The translations under genes and the position numbers were made by a program. A model generated the notes under the pieces. It was not told the DNA's origin, did no database searches, and was given only the letters and a program-made list of their open reading frames with translations. Below, one piece after another: positions 47,184 to 57,495 of a DNA stretch of 64,000 nt (the first letter of the stretch is position 1; each line of letters opens with the position of its first letter). Source of the DNA: Lasiosphaeria ovina (taxonomy: Eukaryota; Ascomycota; Sordariomycetes; Sordariales; Lasiosphaeriaceae); assembly GCA_033439765.1 (NCBI GenBank), contig JAULSN010000008.1, positions 1,364,001 to 1,428,000 of the forward strand, given 5' to 3'.

Positions 47184-49065
47184 CTTGGGAGTTTGTATCG
47201 CAAGTCAGTCGAGGCGGGACGCCTGGTTTGACTGTACGAGATACAAATGCAATCAACAATGGATGGGTAGGTATTGGCCGAGGTGCGGTGCGGTGCGGTG
47301 GCGAAGAGCGGCCGGCGGATCTGGTCGGCAGATCGGGCGGAAAGTTTGCGAGACTAGTCGTTGATACGTAGCTAAGCTGCGAATACGTAGCTTAATCGGC
47401 GAGTGTGAGAAGCTCACGGTCGAGGTGAATGTATTGTCATTTAGAGATGCTTGTTGTTCCCGAGCGAGCCGTCGAACTCTTGCTCGGGTTTGCAGCCGAA
47501 AGCTGGCGTGTGCAGTTCCTCGATAGTTGGATTATGCGTTCGTTGTGAATTGTTTGAGGGAGCGAAATGGAGGGGATGGTGCCCGATGCGAACTAACGAA
47601 CGAGCTATGGGCCCCCGGATATACCCTGGATTGATGCACCACCTCAGGGAAATGGCCAGACACGGGCAGAGAGGAGGGGGGTTGCGCAACTGTGACGATC
47701 ACTTTTTTTGAGAGTGGTTCGAGGCACGGAAATCGAAGCCTCTCGAGCCACGCCAGGCCCGCTGCATGCGACCCGCCCGCGCCTGAACTCGGCTCCATAA
47801 CTGTGCCGCGGCCTACACATGGCACAGCGAAAGCTTGCAGAGACGCAAAATTCAGAACTAAACCATCAAGTGTGCATCACAATCCATGAGAACAATTAAT
47901 TTGTTTTATTAACCTTCCTAACAATCTAAGGGTCAGTAAATCCGTGACAAGAAAGGTCTGTTAATAGTATCCCGAGTCTATTTGACAAAGGTTAGGTTAC
48001 AAATCGGCTGGCGAGAATGAAGCTTCCTTGGCCCGAGCTCATTGGCTGGAAACCCTTCATGAAGCCTCAACTTTCAGGCAGGAGGGCAAATTACGTGCGG
48101 GGGACCAAGGCAGCCCAGCCCCTGGTCAGAGGAAGACGCACGGAGCAGCGAGAATTATTAGTCACCACCACCAGCCAAAGCTGTTCAGATTCATTGAGAG
48201 CGCTCCACTTCCCTCCGCATTCCTCCCCCGTAACCTCTCCGCGACAAGCTTTGGCGGCACCTGAAAAATTCGGCGAACTGGTGAGAGGACGCCATCTGCC
48301 CTTTTCCTTCTTTCTGTGCTCTTTGCTACTCTTTCCCACACAAGTCGGCATTCGCATCCTGCGACCGTTTTTCTTTGCTCCGCAGCGACCGTGACGTAGA
48401 GGGACAAAGCGCCACAGCCGACGATACAAGAGAACGACTACACACGATCAGCCCTTCCCCTCTCTAATCCACTGCGACCGCGTTTCCATCGCGCGACCAT
48501 CTTCGACCTTCTGTGCACAAGGCCTACTTTCCGCCCGGACTTGAGGCTCGGATTTCTTCTGGCGCTTCTGGCTAACTGAAGGTGTTCTGAATCGCTGGCA
48601 GTGGTTTATGGTGCTATTCAGGAGGACATTGCGGTTCCGCTATTCTTTCTCGTTTGAATAGGCAGCCGTGCTTTTCGCTGGTTCTTTGTACTTTTCCTTT
48701 ACATCCGCTAAACCTCCGTGCATAAAGCGCTTTTATTGTCTCGTCTTCGAGAACAATCAGAATTGACTCCCGTCCAACTTCTGCAAGTTGAAGAAAAGAA
48801 GAGACAAGAAAAATATTCCACTCTGCCAAAGAAGAGCCCCACACAGAGAGAGAAACCCCCGTCACACTCTAGATTCCTTTCGCGATTGTGCGGGACAAGT
48901 CTCGAGAGACTGTTTTCCTATACTCTTTGCGTTAAAAAGACGTTTTTTTCTAATCCACAGCATCAACTACTCCGGGCTTAGTGCTTCCTTCGGGACCATC
49001 CCCGTGTGCTCTTCTCCCCTTTATTCGTACCGCCGTAATACGACGTTTCACCAACTACAACCACC
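47184..49065. promoter_or_regulatory. Divergent upstream region of the PRELI gene and MPE1
   Basis: 1.9 kb between divergent start codons with no gene supported. It includes GCGGT tandem units (about 47283-47300) and a doubled ATACGTAGCT word (47365-47392). The MPE1-proximal part (48.5-49.06 kb) is pyrimidine-rich with a C/A-rich end just before ATG, as in long fungal 5' UTRs. Confidence 0.55.
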
Positions 49066-51322
49066 ATGGCTTCCTCGGTCTTTTTCAAGTTCAAGTCTCA
49101 GAAAGAGCCGACGCGCGTGGCGTTTGATGGCACGGGCATTTCTGTCTTTGAATTGAAACGTGAAATCATCCTGCGGAGCGGACTCGGCGATGGAACAGAC
49201 TTTGACCTCGTTATCTGCGCGGACGAGGGCATGAAAGAAGGTAAGCGCACAGTCGCGGTAGCTCTGACACAAACGAGAGGACGCACAGGAACTAATTGCG
49301 GCGCAGTCTACGATGATGACACAACCATCATCCCGCGGTCGACGACCGTCATCGCCCGCCGTATGCCTCCCAAGATCCAGGGGAGAGGCGGTGCTGCTCG
49401 ATATGTCTCGGGCAAGATGCCCGCTCACGCCAAGAACTCGTCGAGAAAGGAGCACATGGCCAAACCAGTCGCCAAGGCGCAATCCACCACCATGGCTCAG
49501 CTGAGCAGCGCCATGACAGAAGAAGAAAAGATGGCGGCAGTCTTCCAGGCCCAGACAGAGCTCTTTAGTTCTCGAGAAGAAGAGATGGCCACGTATGTTT
49601 TCTACCCCCTCACCTTTTGACGCAATGTGCTGATAAGACCCTAGACAGCAATATGTGGGCAAGGGAGGCCCGAAGCGGCCTGCCAACGTTCCCGACCATG
49701 ACCCCCCTCAGGGCTACATCTGCTATAGGTGCGGCGAGAAGGGACATTGGATCCAGCTATGCCCCACCAACGACAACCCGGAATACGACAATCGCCCGCG
49801 TGTCAAGCGGACCACGGGGATTCCCAAGTCCTTCCTCAAGACGGTCGACAAGGCGACGGCATTAGGTCAGAACGCTGACGGCGACGACTCCAAGACGCCT
49901 TCTGGCATCATGGTCAACGCCGACGGAGAGTTCGTGATTGCTGAGCCTGACAAGGCGGCTTGGGAACAGTTCCAGGCCAAGGCCAAGTCGAATGCCGCCG
50001 CTCAGAAGGCCGCTTCCGATGGAGACAAAGAAGTCCAGGAGCGAGGCTTGGAATGCCCGATCGACAAGAAGATGTTCATAGACCCAATGAAGACTCCGTG
50101 TTGTGAGAAGACGTATTGCAACGATTGCATCACTAATGCCCTCATTGAGAGCGACTTCGTCTGCCCGGGCTGCAAGACTGAAGGCGTACTCATCGATGAC
50201 CTAAAGGCCGACGACGAAGCCGTCGAGAAGATGAAGGCGTACCTTGCCGAGAAGGACAGTAAGACCAAGATAGGATCAAAAAGCCCGTCGCCGCCAAAGT
50301 CGCCAACGGCAGCCAATGGAGACGCCACCGACACCAAGACGGAGGCCGCGAAAGCCAAGTCCAAGTCTCCAACTCCCCTAACCGCCGCCGTCGCGATAGC
50401 ACAGCCGGCCCAAACTACCCAGGCATTAGCGTCTGCCACATCACAACGCAGCGCAGCGGGCACTCCTACCAATGACGAACAACAGATGCAGCTCGCCAAG
50501 AAACGACCTGCCGAAGACACTGCGGAGAATCCCAAGATACCCAAGGCCCCCAAGGCGATGCAAAAGGCACATGAAACCCAGCAGCAGCAAGCCATGATGG
50601 AGCAAATGATGAGTGGTATGAACGGCATGAACGGAATGAACGGCATGGCAGGCATGAATGGTATGAACGGCATGGCAGGCATGGGAGGCATACCCGGTAT
50701 GAACGGAATGAATGGCGTCGGCGGCATGAACCCAATGGGCGGAATGCCCATGATGTTTCCCGGTATGCCCATGATGGGCAACTACGGCGGCATGGGCATG
50801 CCCAACATGAACATGCCCAACATGAACATGCCCAACATGAACATGGGCATGGTGAACCCCATGATGAACCCCATGATGGCCGGCGGCATGTCTGGCTTCC
50901 CAGCCATGAACAACATGAACGGCGGATACGGCGGCATGCCCAACGGCAACGGCATGTGGGGGGGGGCGGACATGGGCATGGCGATGAACCAGGGCGCTGC
51001 CGGCAACGGCGCCAGTCCGAACGGAATGAACGGCGTGAACGGCATGGGCCGGATGAACAATGGTGGCCAGGCCGGCTTCCAGCAGCAGTCACATATCGGC
51101 CAACAGAATCATCAACAACAACCACAACAACACCACAACCAGCAGATGCAGTTGCAGCAGCAGCAACAACAGCAACAGCAGCACCAACAACAAATCATGC
51201 ACAAGAACTTCTCCCACCAGCCCGCAGACGACGACGATGCCTACTTCCGCAAGCCAGTGAACCCCCACCGCCACCAGAACCGACAACGCCGTGTGCGCCC
51301 CAGCGACTACCGCGAGTTATAG
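49066..51322 (+). CDS. MPE1: Mpe1/RBBP6-type cleavage and polyadenylation factor subunit
   Basis: Subunit of the nuclear mRNA 3'-end cleavage/polyadenylation complex with ubiquitin-ligase-like architecture. Three exons: 49066-49240, 49307-49592, 49645-51322 (introns 66, 52 bp), 712 residues. Seen in order: ubiquitin-like DWNN domain (SSVFFKFKSQKEPTRVAFDG through STTVIARRMPP); CCHC zinc knuckle CYRCGEKGHWIQLC (Cys180, Cys183, His188, Cys193); RING/U-box-like zinc motif from CPIDKKMFIDP to FVCPGC (about 291-330); then a Lys/Ser/Pro/Ala-rich linker. The last roughly 250 residues are low complexity: MNGM/MGM/NMPN repeats, then a poly-Gln/His stretch and a basic end. Yeast Mpe1 is much shorter, so this tail is notable. 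Convergent with GET3. Confidence 0.93.
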
Positions 51323-52570
51323 AGAGGGAGACAGCCAGGGGATGGGTGTTCCATTCTCTCCTCTCCCCAGTCTTACCCTCTCTAGATGCCAACTGCTTGG
51401 CGGACTAAGCAAGCGCGTGGCAGCAACCTTCTACCCCCACACCCCTTTTTCCACTAGCAATCCACGAAAATACCAAAACAAAGCATGGCACGGGGTGTAT
51501 TCCCGTGGGCTTTGGGAGAATAACAACGGGGCGTTTTGTGTCTTTTTTATTAAAACCCCCTTTTTTCTCTTCTTGTATTTCTTTTCTTCTTCATTTTCTC
51601 TCCCGCCTTCTTAGGAAAACGGCAACTACTTCTTTTATTTTCCGCATTTGCATTGGGACGGACGGTCGGACGGACGGGTGGCAGCAGGGCATTTTGGCGT
51701 TGGTGTTTCTTTTTTTTTTTTTTTTTTTTTTTTTCTCTCTTCTCCTTGGGGGTGGATGGGTTGGCAACCGGGGTGAAACGGAGCGGAAGAGACCAAATCC
51801 TTTAGGGGAAAAAAGGAGCGGTATTATATACCTATACACATATATACCCCCTATATAATGCTGGGCTTTTCGACTACGGCACGGGATAGGACAGGACAGG
51901 CAAGCATGAACGAACCTGACACGGCGACTGAGGAAAAGCAGATAAAAAAAGGGGGAGCGAGAGGAAGGAATGATGCGTTTGGACGTTCCACTGTACATAT
52001 TTTGTTTATACCAAACACGGATATGCTTTCCGTATTCTCCCGTAGCTGTGTATGACAACAAGCTACGTACTACTACTCCTGTGTCTTGTCTTGCAACTCG
52101 AGTTCTTGTGATCGATTATCTGAGCGAGACACGTGTCTTGATATCTCGCCGTCTTTTTTCATGTCACAAATCAGATTGACACAGGAATAGGCAGTGACTC
52201 TTTTTAACTGATTTATTTTTGATATTCTTAATGTCCCAAGATGCATGGACCGCTGCGCGTGAAGAGCACCCCGACAAGAGATCTGTCTCGCTCTTTTGTC
52301 TTTGCTATCCTAAACGGATGCTTCTTTGGTGATATTCCATCACCTGTAGCAGGCAGCAATAGCAACGAGCTATGGCGGGCCTCGGCTTCCACGCCGACCT
52401 ATATATGCATCCCGCTTTGTACCGCGCGAACTATAGTATGAACTTCCTAAGGAAGGTAGCTATACCGATATCTGCAAAAGCCAGTCCTCCCATGCAGTAT
52501 TTGACCGCTCGCTGTGCGCTCTTTTGCTTGTCCTCTTGTGTCGTTTGGCCTCGCACATGGCATGCATGCC
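51323..52570. other. Convergent 3' spacer with T25 tract
   Basis: 1.25 kb between the MPE1 and GET3 stops. It has a long T run (51710-51734) and T-rich stretches at 51550-51610. No gene seen. Confidence 0.6.
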
Positions 52571-53660
52571 TCACGAAGGGGGCACAAAGGGCTTGACGAG
52601 CATCTCGCTGAACTTTTCCAGCCGCTCCTTGCCGCGCACCTCCTCGACGAGCAGCGGCATCTTGACCACGTTGAACTCGTCGTACAGCTCCTCGATCTGG
52701 TCGAGGTACTTCTTCTGCATGCGGCGGCGGGCGGTGCACTGCTCGCAGTCGGAGCCGGCCTTGGGGAAGAGCAGCTGGTTGACGACGATGCTGTGCGTGT
52801 CGATGCCGTAGCTGGCCAGCTCCTGGATCATGCGCTCCGTCTCGTACAGCGATAGGAACTCGGGGATGCACACGCACACGAACGTGGTCAGGCGCTCGTC
52901 CTTGAACTGCGTGTTGACCTCGGAGATAGTGGCGCGCAGCGCCTCGAGCTTCTCCATCATCTCGGGCAGGCTCTGCCCGTTGGGCAGCGCGCCGTTGCCG
53001 CCCAGGAACCCGTTCAGCAGCGGGCCGTACTGGGTCGACAGCTGCGACACCTTGGCCAGCGCCTTCTCCAGCACCGACGGGAACTGCAGGAACCGCAGCG
53101 TGTGGCCCGTCGGCGCCGTGTCGAAGATGATGGTCTCGTACGACAGCGACTTGACCTGCTTCAGCACCTCGGCGAACGACATGGCCTCGTCGATACCGGG
53201 GATCTAGGGTTGGCGTTGTCAGTTGGTCCCCATTCTCTCGAGGCTTTGGTGGTGCCCCCCATCAAGAACCTACCGCGAAAGCCAGGTCCTGCATCATGCT
53301 GCCCATGCCGCCCATCTCGCCGCTGTCCGTCTCGCCCTGGCCGGCGAGCAGATCCTGGATGCTGCCGTTGGGGTCGATCTCCATCGCGCTAAGATTTTCG
53401 AAGCCGTCGATCAGGCGCGCCTCCTTACCGAACTTTTGGCTGAAGGCATCGCTAAGGTTATGGGCGGGGTCTGTCGAAATCAGAAGCACCGACCGGCGCA
53501 CCTTGGCCAGCTGTATGGCGAGACTGCACGACGTCGTTGTCTTGCCCACGCCGCCCTTGCCGCCGACAAAGATCCAGCGCAGCGACCGCTGGTCCAGGAT
53601 CGACTGCAGCGTCGGCTCAAGCGCGTCGGGGTCGTCGATGTTCACGAGTGCGGCCGACAT
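52571..53660 (-). CDS. GET3: Get3/ASNA1 ATPase, tail-anchored protein targeting
   Basis: Cytosolic ATPase that carries tail-anchored membrane proteins to the ER receptor Get1/Get2. Two exons, 53660-53274 and 53203-52571 (70-bp intron), 339 residues, the usual length. Seen: deviant Walker [11 protein letters not shown] at 33-42; [12 protein letters not shown] (switch I); [16 protein letters not shown] (switch II); a Met/Gly-rich, Leu-containing client-binding segment ([19 protein letters not shown]) before the intron; and the zinc-coordinating CxxC (Cys282, Cys285 in SDCEQC) of the homodimer. No presequence or membrane segment. Divergent from the HIU hydrolase gene. Confidence 0.96.
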
Positions 53661-55230
53661 TGCAGTGTATGTGTGTTGGCAGCGTGCGAAATGCAGTCGG
53701 GGATCGAAGAAAAAGTGTTAGTTTGGCGCGATATCCGGTTATACTAACTTCTCGATTAGCGAAGGGACGTTGGAGGTCTGTCTATTAGTGAGGCGTCGAG
53801 AATAGCGACGATAAATTCGCCTTTTAAAAAAGGCCAGTTCAAAAAGAAGGACGAGGATGACAATCTACTTGCTGGCACACCTTGCTGTCTGTCCTGTTGC
53901 TGGTGATGGTTGTCTTTTCGCTGCCTTGGAAACTGGTCGAATCTCAAAGTCACTCGGGCCGCGATCCGACCAGAGCAGAGTGGTGGTCTGGCCGCCGGTC
54001 TTGGCACCCCTCTGCCCAGCCACAACGTCGCTTGGGTCTCTAAGCTTTAGTGGGTACCGATGTGCTTTACGGGGGGTTACAATGGTAGCAGGGGTTCGAA
54101 GTTTGGGTGGCTTGGCATTTGGAAACGTCTTTGCGGAACAACAGCGCAGCAGAGCCGAATATTGTCTTGCGCACAGCATGGAGGGCTTCCATCCTGTTGG
54201 GATTCACGCAAATAGGGGCGACCGATGGTTGAGAAGCGCTATTTTATCTTCCCGAAAGAGGAGCAGAAGCAACTCCTCGGCATAATCCCGAGTTTCGGAA
54301 GACACAGACCCGAACCCAACTCAGACTCTGAGCCCCAGCTGAAGTGGAAACACGTCTCCGTAGCCTCGATGTGGCCGCCGCGGGATCGCCCGACGTTCAA
54401 TGTAAGCCCCGGATGGCATTGTGCACTGTATAACACATAACACGGACAACGAGGCGGGCAGTGTTTGTTTCTATTTTCATCTCGAGGTATCCAATGTATA
54501 ATCTCTGCACAGATCAGCCAAGCAGCCTGTGTCAGCAAGCACACCGCCGCCCATTGTGATTGTGCGTCCTACCTATTACAGACTCAGACTCTCAGCAACT
54601 CGAAGCATTACGTTGTTGCTGTGGCCCAGCTGATGGCCCCCAAATTGCCGTGTAGCAATGGACGTCTGGTGTTGAACGCGGGCTGGCGGGATGCGGCAGA
54701 CGCCGACTGCTGCCTGTCCCTGTGCTGCTGGCTTCAAGGTGGGGTTTGGGTGCGGTGCAATAGCAGCAGCTAAGGCACGGCGGAGAGGTCATGTCGTCGT
54801 GCAGCTTTTTCAGGTGGCTCAGCGGCGAGAGGGAAATTGAAGCGTGAGGTGCACCTAGCCAGGTTCCTCTGGGTCTATAAAGGGGTCCACAGGGCATCGA
54901 AAACAAGTATTGGGTTTCAGCTGGTCGGCCTCGGATTCCATCCCAACTCGAATCGTCTGGCATCGAGGTGAGTGTCGGTGACTCTGCCCCTCTCCCCAGG
55001 TTCTCCATCCCCAGATCCCCCAATTCCTTATCGCCTCCAGATAAACCCCGCAGCTTCACTCACACCACTACCCCGCCACAGCACCGCAGACAAAGCTCGC
55101 GATACAGCACCTTGCAACTTGGCTTGGGCACAGCCTCGCCATATACCCTGTCTTGCTTGACATCTTACGGGTCCAACCTTTCCATTCTTGGTACCTCTGC
55201 TCCCGAGTCTAGAGAGAAAAGAAAGGAAAA
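53661..55230. promoter_or_regulatory. Divergent upstream region of GET3 and HIU hydrolase
   Basis: 1.57 kb, no gene supported. The last 250 bp before the hydrolase are C-rich, consistent with a leader. A minus-strand frame at 54592-55059 has no recognisable features. Confidence 0.5.
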
Positions 55231-55710
55231 ATGGCCACCAAAGACCGCATCACCTGCCACGTGCTCGACACGACCGAAGGCAAGCCAGCGCGCGGGATGC
55301 GCGTGCGGCTGGAGCTGACGCCGACGCCAGCACTACCGTCATCATCCTCAGCGACAGCAGCTCCATCAGCCAGCACGGCGGCAGCAATAACACACCACCA
55401 CGCGGCGCCGGCGCCGCGCGAGTTCGAGAGCCAGACGGACGAGGACGGGCGCATCAAGGCGTGGCTGCCGTACTCGTCGGCGACGAGCTCGGGCGAGGTG
55501 CCCGTGTACACGCTCGAGGACGTGCTCGGGGCGCTCGACGTCGACACGCCCAGCCGCTGGACGCTGCGCTTCGACACGGCCGGCTACTTTGGCGAGGACA
55601 AGACTTTTTTCCCCGAGGTCGCCGTCGTCTTCCGCGTCGAGCCTGGCGCCACCTACCACGTGCCCCTGCTGCTGTCGCCGTACAGCTACACGACGTACCG
55701 TGGGAGCTGA
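55231..55710 (+). CDS. hiuH: 5-hydroxyisourate hydrolase (transthyretin-like)
   Basis: Hydrolyses 5-hydroxyisourate, the product of urate oxidase, in purine degradation to allantoin. Single-exon, 159 residues. Seen: N-terminal signature ITCHVLDTTEGKPARGM with the conserved catalytic His (10); TDEDGRIKAWLP; LRFDTAGYFGEDKTFFPEV; HVPLLLSPYSYTTYRGS at the end. The terminal YRGS tetrapeptide distinguishes the hydrolase from true transthyretins. A low-complexity Ser/Thr/Ala/His insertion (about residues 32-60) after the first strand makes it longer than bacterial enzymes of about 110-120 residues. The end is not a clear PTS1, so peroxisomal targeting is undecided. Confidence 0.94.
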   Translation: MATKDRITCHVLDTTEGKPARGMRVRLELTPTPALPSSSSATAAPSASTAAAITHHHAAPAPREFESQTDEDGRIKAWLPYSSATSSGEVPVYTLEDVLGALDVDTPSRWTLRFDTAGYFGEDKTFFPEVAVVFRVEPGATYHVPLLLSPYSYTTYRGS

Positions 55711-56828
55711 GGGGGGGAGTTGGTGTTCTGGAATGGGGGGAGGAGGAGAGGAATTGAGTTGGAGAAAGGTGTTTCTGAGAGATCATGGCGGGAAAGGAGA
55801 CGGGCAATATCCCGCCAACCCCCCCTCCCCTATTTATCCTGTTTCTTTATTTGGGGCCTCCTCTTTCTGCTAGTAAACCTCAAAGTCAGCCATCTGAGTT
55901 GCACTACCCAGACAGACAGACAGACAGGCAGACAGACAGCCGCGGCGATGGGGCGCGCGAGGGAGCAAAGCAAGCAAGTGTGCATGCGAAATCAACTTTT
56001 AGACGGGTATCCAAAGATGAACATGGCACGACACGCATGATAAATTGGACTTGGAAACCACGGTGTTGATACCTACCTTCTGAGATACATACCTAGACAA
56101 ATTTTGCCGTTTCTCCTGTTCCCACCCGTTCATACACACACTGGCAGTGTTGTTATGCAATTGAATCGCCAATGTTGTTGTTGTTGTTGTCTGTAGTCGT
56201 ATTCGATTTTTTTGATAATCTCTTACTTTCTTGAAAGTGTATGTATGTATTATTAAAAGAAAATAAACCGCAGATGCCTCAGTAAAAGAAATTCACCACT
56301 TTCAGTCCGTTTCTCTATCCGGACGATCGTGGTATGGTATATCCTCCCTTTCCCCCTTTCCCATCAATCCAAATAAATAAATTTAGCGCCAACCCGGCTC
56401 TTTGCCAGAGACTCACACTCACACTCACACGCACAGTATAAAGTACGCCGGTCTGGGTGCCGTTTCTTCCCTTGGTCGGCCCACCCCCTTGAGTCTCTCT
56501 GGGTGTCTCTCCTCTTCCTACTTTGTGCATACGTAGCATTAAAATCATCAAGTATATACATGGCGTAAACATACGACGCTGTCGCAGTGTGATCATACGT
56601 CTGTCCCAGTCGCCCGGGACCAGACCCTTTCCCCCCATCACCAGATCCCATCCTTTTATATGTTTTTTTCTCGATACCCGAAAAAGAAAAAAAGGCCATG
56701 GAAGAAAAATCCGATACTCCTCGCTTTATCCCAAACCCAACCCCCGCTCTTGTGGAAAGTAAAATTATCAAAAATGTAAATGTGTTTTCGTCCTCGTCCC
56801 TTCGCATCTATCCAGTATTAATTGGGGT
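55711..56828. other. Convergent 3' spacer
   Basis: 1.1 kb between the HIU hydrolase and the unknown gene. It contains CAGA repeats (about 55911-55938) and a TTG run (about 56173-56190). No gene seen. Confidence 0.6.
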
Positions 56829-57495
56829 TCAACGCTTGCGGGATTCGATGTCGGGCAAGCTCTCGAGCAGCTTTTCGTAGAACAGGCGGCTGCGGAATCC
56901 GTTGTTCTCGTCGTCTTCCTGCGACGACTCGCTCGAGTCGGTGGTCGACCTCCGCATGGTCGTCGACGAGGCGGCGTCGCCGTCGGCGTGGATCTCGATC
57001 GGGGCGGACACGGCGGGCGCGGTGCGGCGGAGGAAGAAGCCGCGCGACGTCTCGGTCAGGGTGCCTGCAAGGCTCGTGATGTCGACGAGCTTGCCGCTCG
57101 TGACGCGGTTCTTCCTCTCCCTGCGCGTCTGGCTGAACGACGGCGTGCGGTAGTGCAGCTCTAGGTCGTGGCTCCACCGCTGCTGCCGGTCGAGGTCCTC
57201 CTGTGTGAGCACGCCCCCGATTACTGCATCCGGATGCCTCCATGTTGCTGAACAAGAAGAGATTCGGTTAGCAAAGTGGCTCTAACAGAAAAGGCAAGGC
57301 GGGAATCGTCTGTAACAACGTACTTCCGTTTTTAAACCCGTCGGAGAACCCCGTGTCGTCGGTGTGACTAAAGCAGATAGGTGTCTCGGGCATCATGTCG
57401 ATATCGGGCGTGTGCAAGTTCTGGGAGCTTTTCCCAAATAACCTCCCCGTGAACAGTCTCTTGGGCGGCCGTGGCCGTTCTTCTGCGGCGGACAT
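56829..57495 (-). CDS. Conserved hypothetical fungal protein
   Basis: Two exons, 57495-57324 and 57247-56829 (76-bp intron), 196 residues. I do not recognise a named family. Seen: a basic start (MSAAEERPRPPKRLFTGRLF), an acidic segment (DIDMMPETPICFSHTDD), then across the intron GFKNGTTWRHPDAVIGGVLT, which looks like a conserved core, followed by QEDLDRQQRWSHDLELHYRT. The rest is Ser/Arg/Glu-rich with acidic runs (SSESSQEDDENNGF) and ends in a helix (FYEKLLESLPDIESRKR). No signal peptide or membrane segment; probably nuclear or cytosolic. Divergent from SSS1, 2.9 kb away. Confidence 0.75.

Noticed and set aside
54592..55059. 155-codon minus-strand frame between GET3 and the HIU hydrolase
   Set aside because: No domain, Pro/Ser/Gly-rich chance composition, overlaps the likely leader of the hydrolase.
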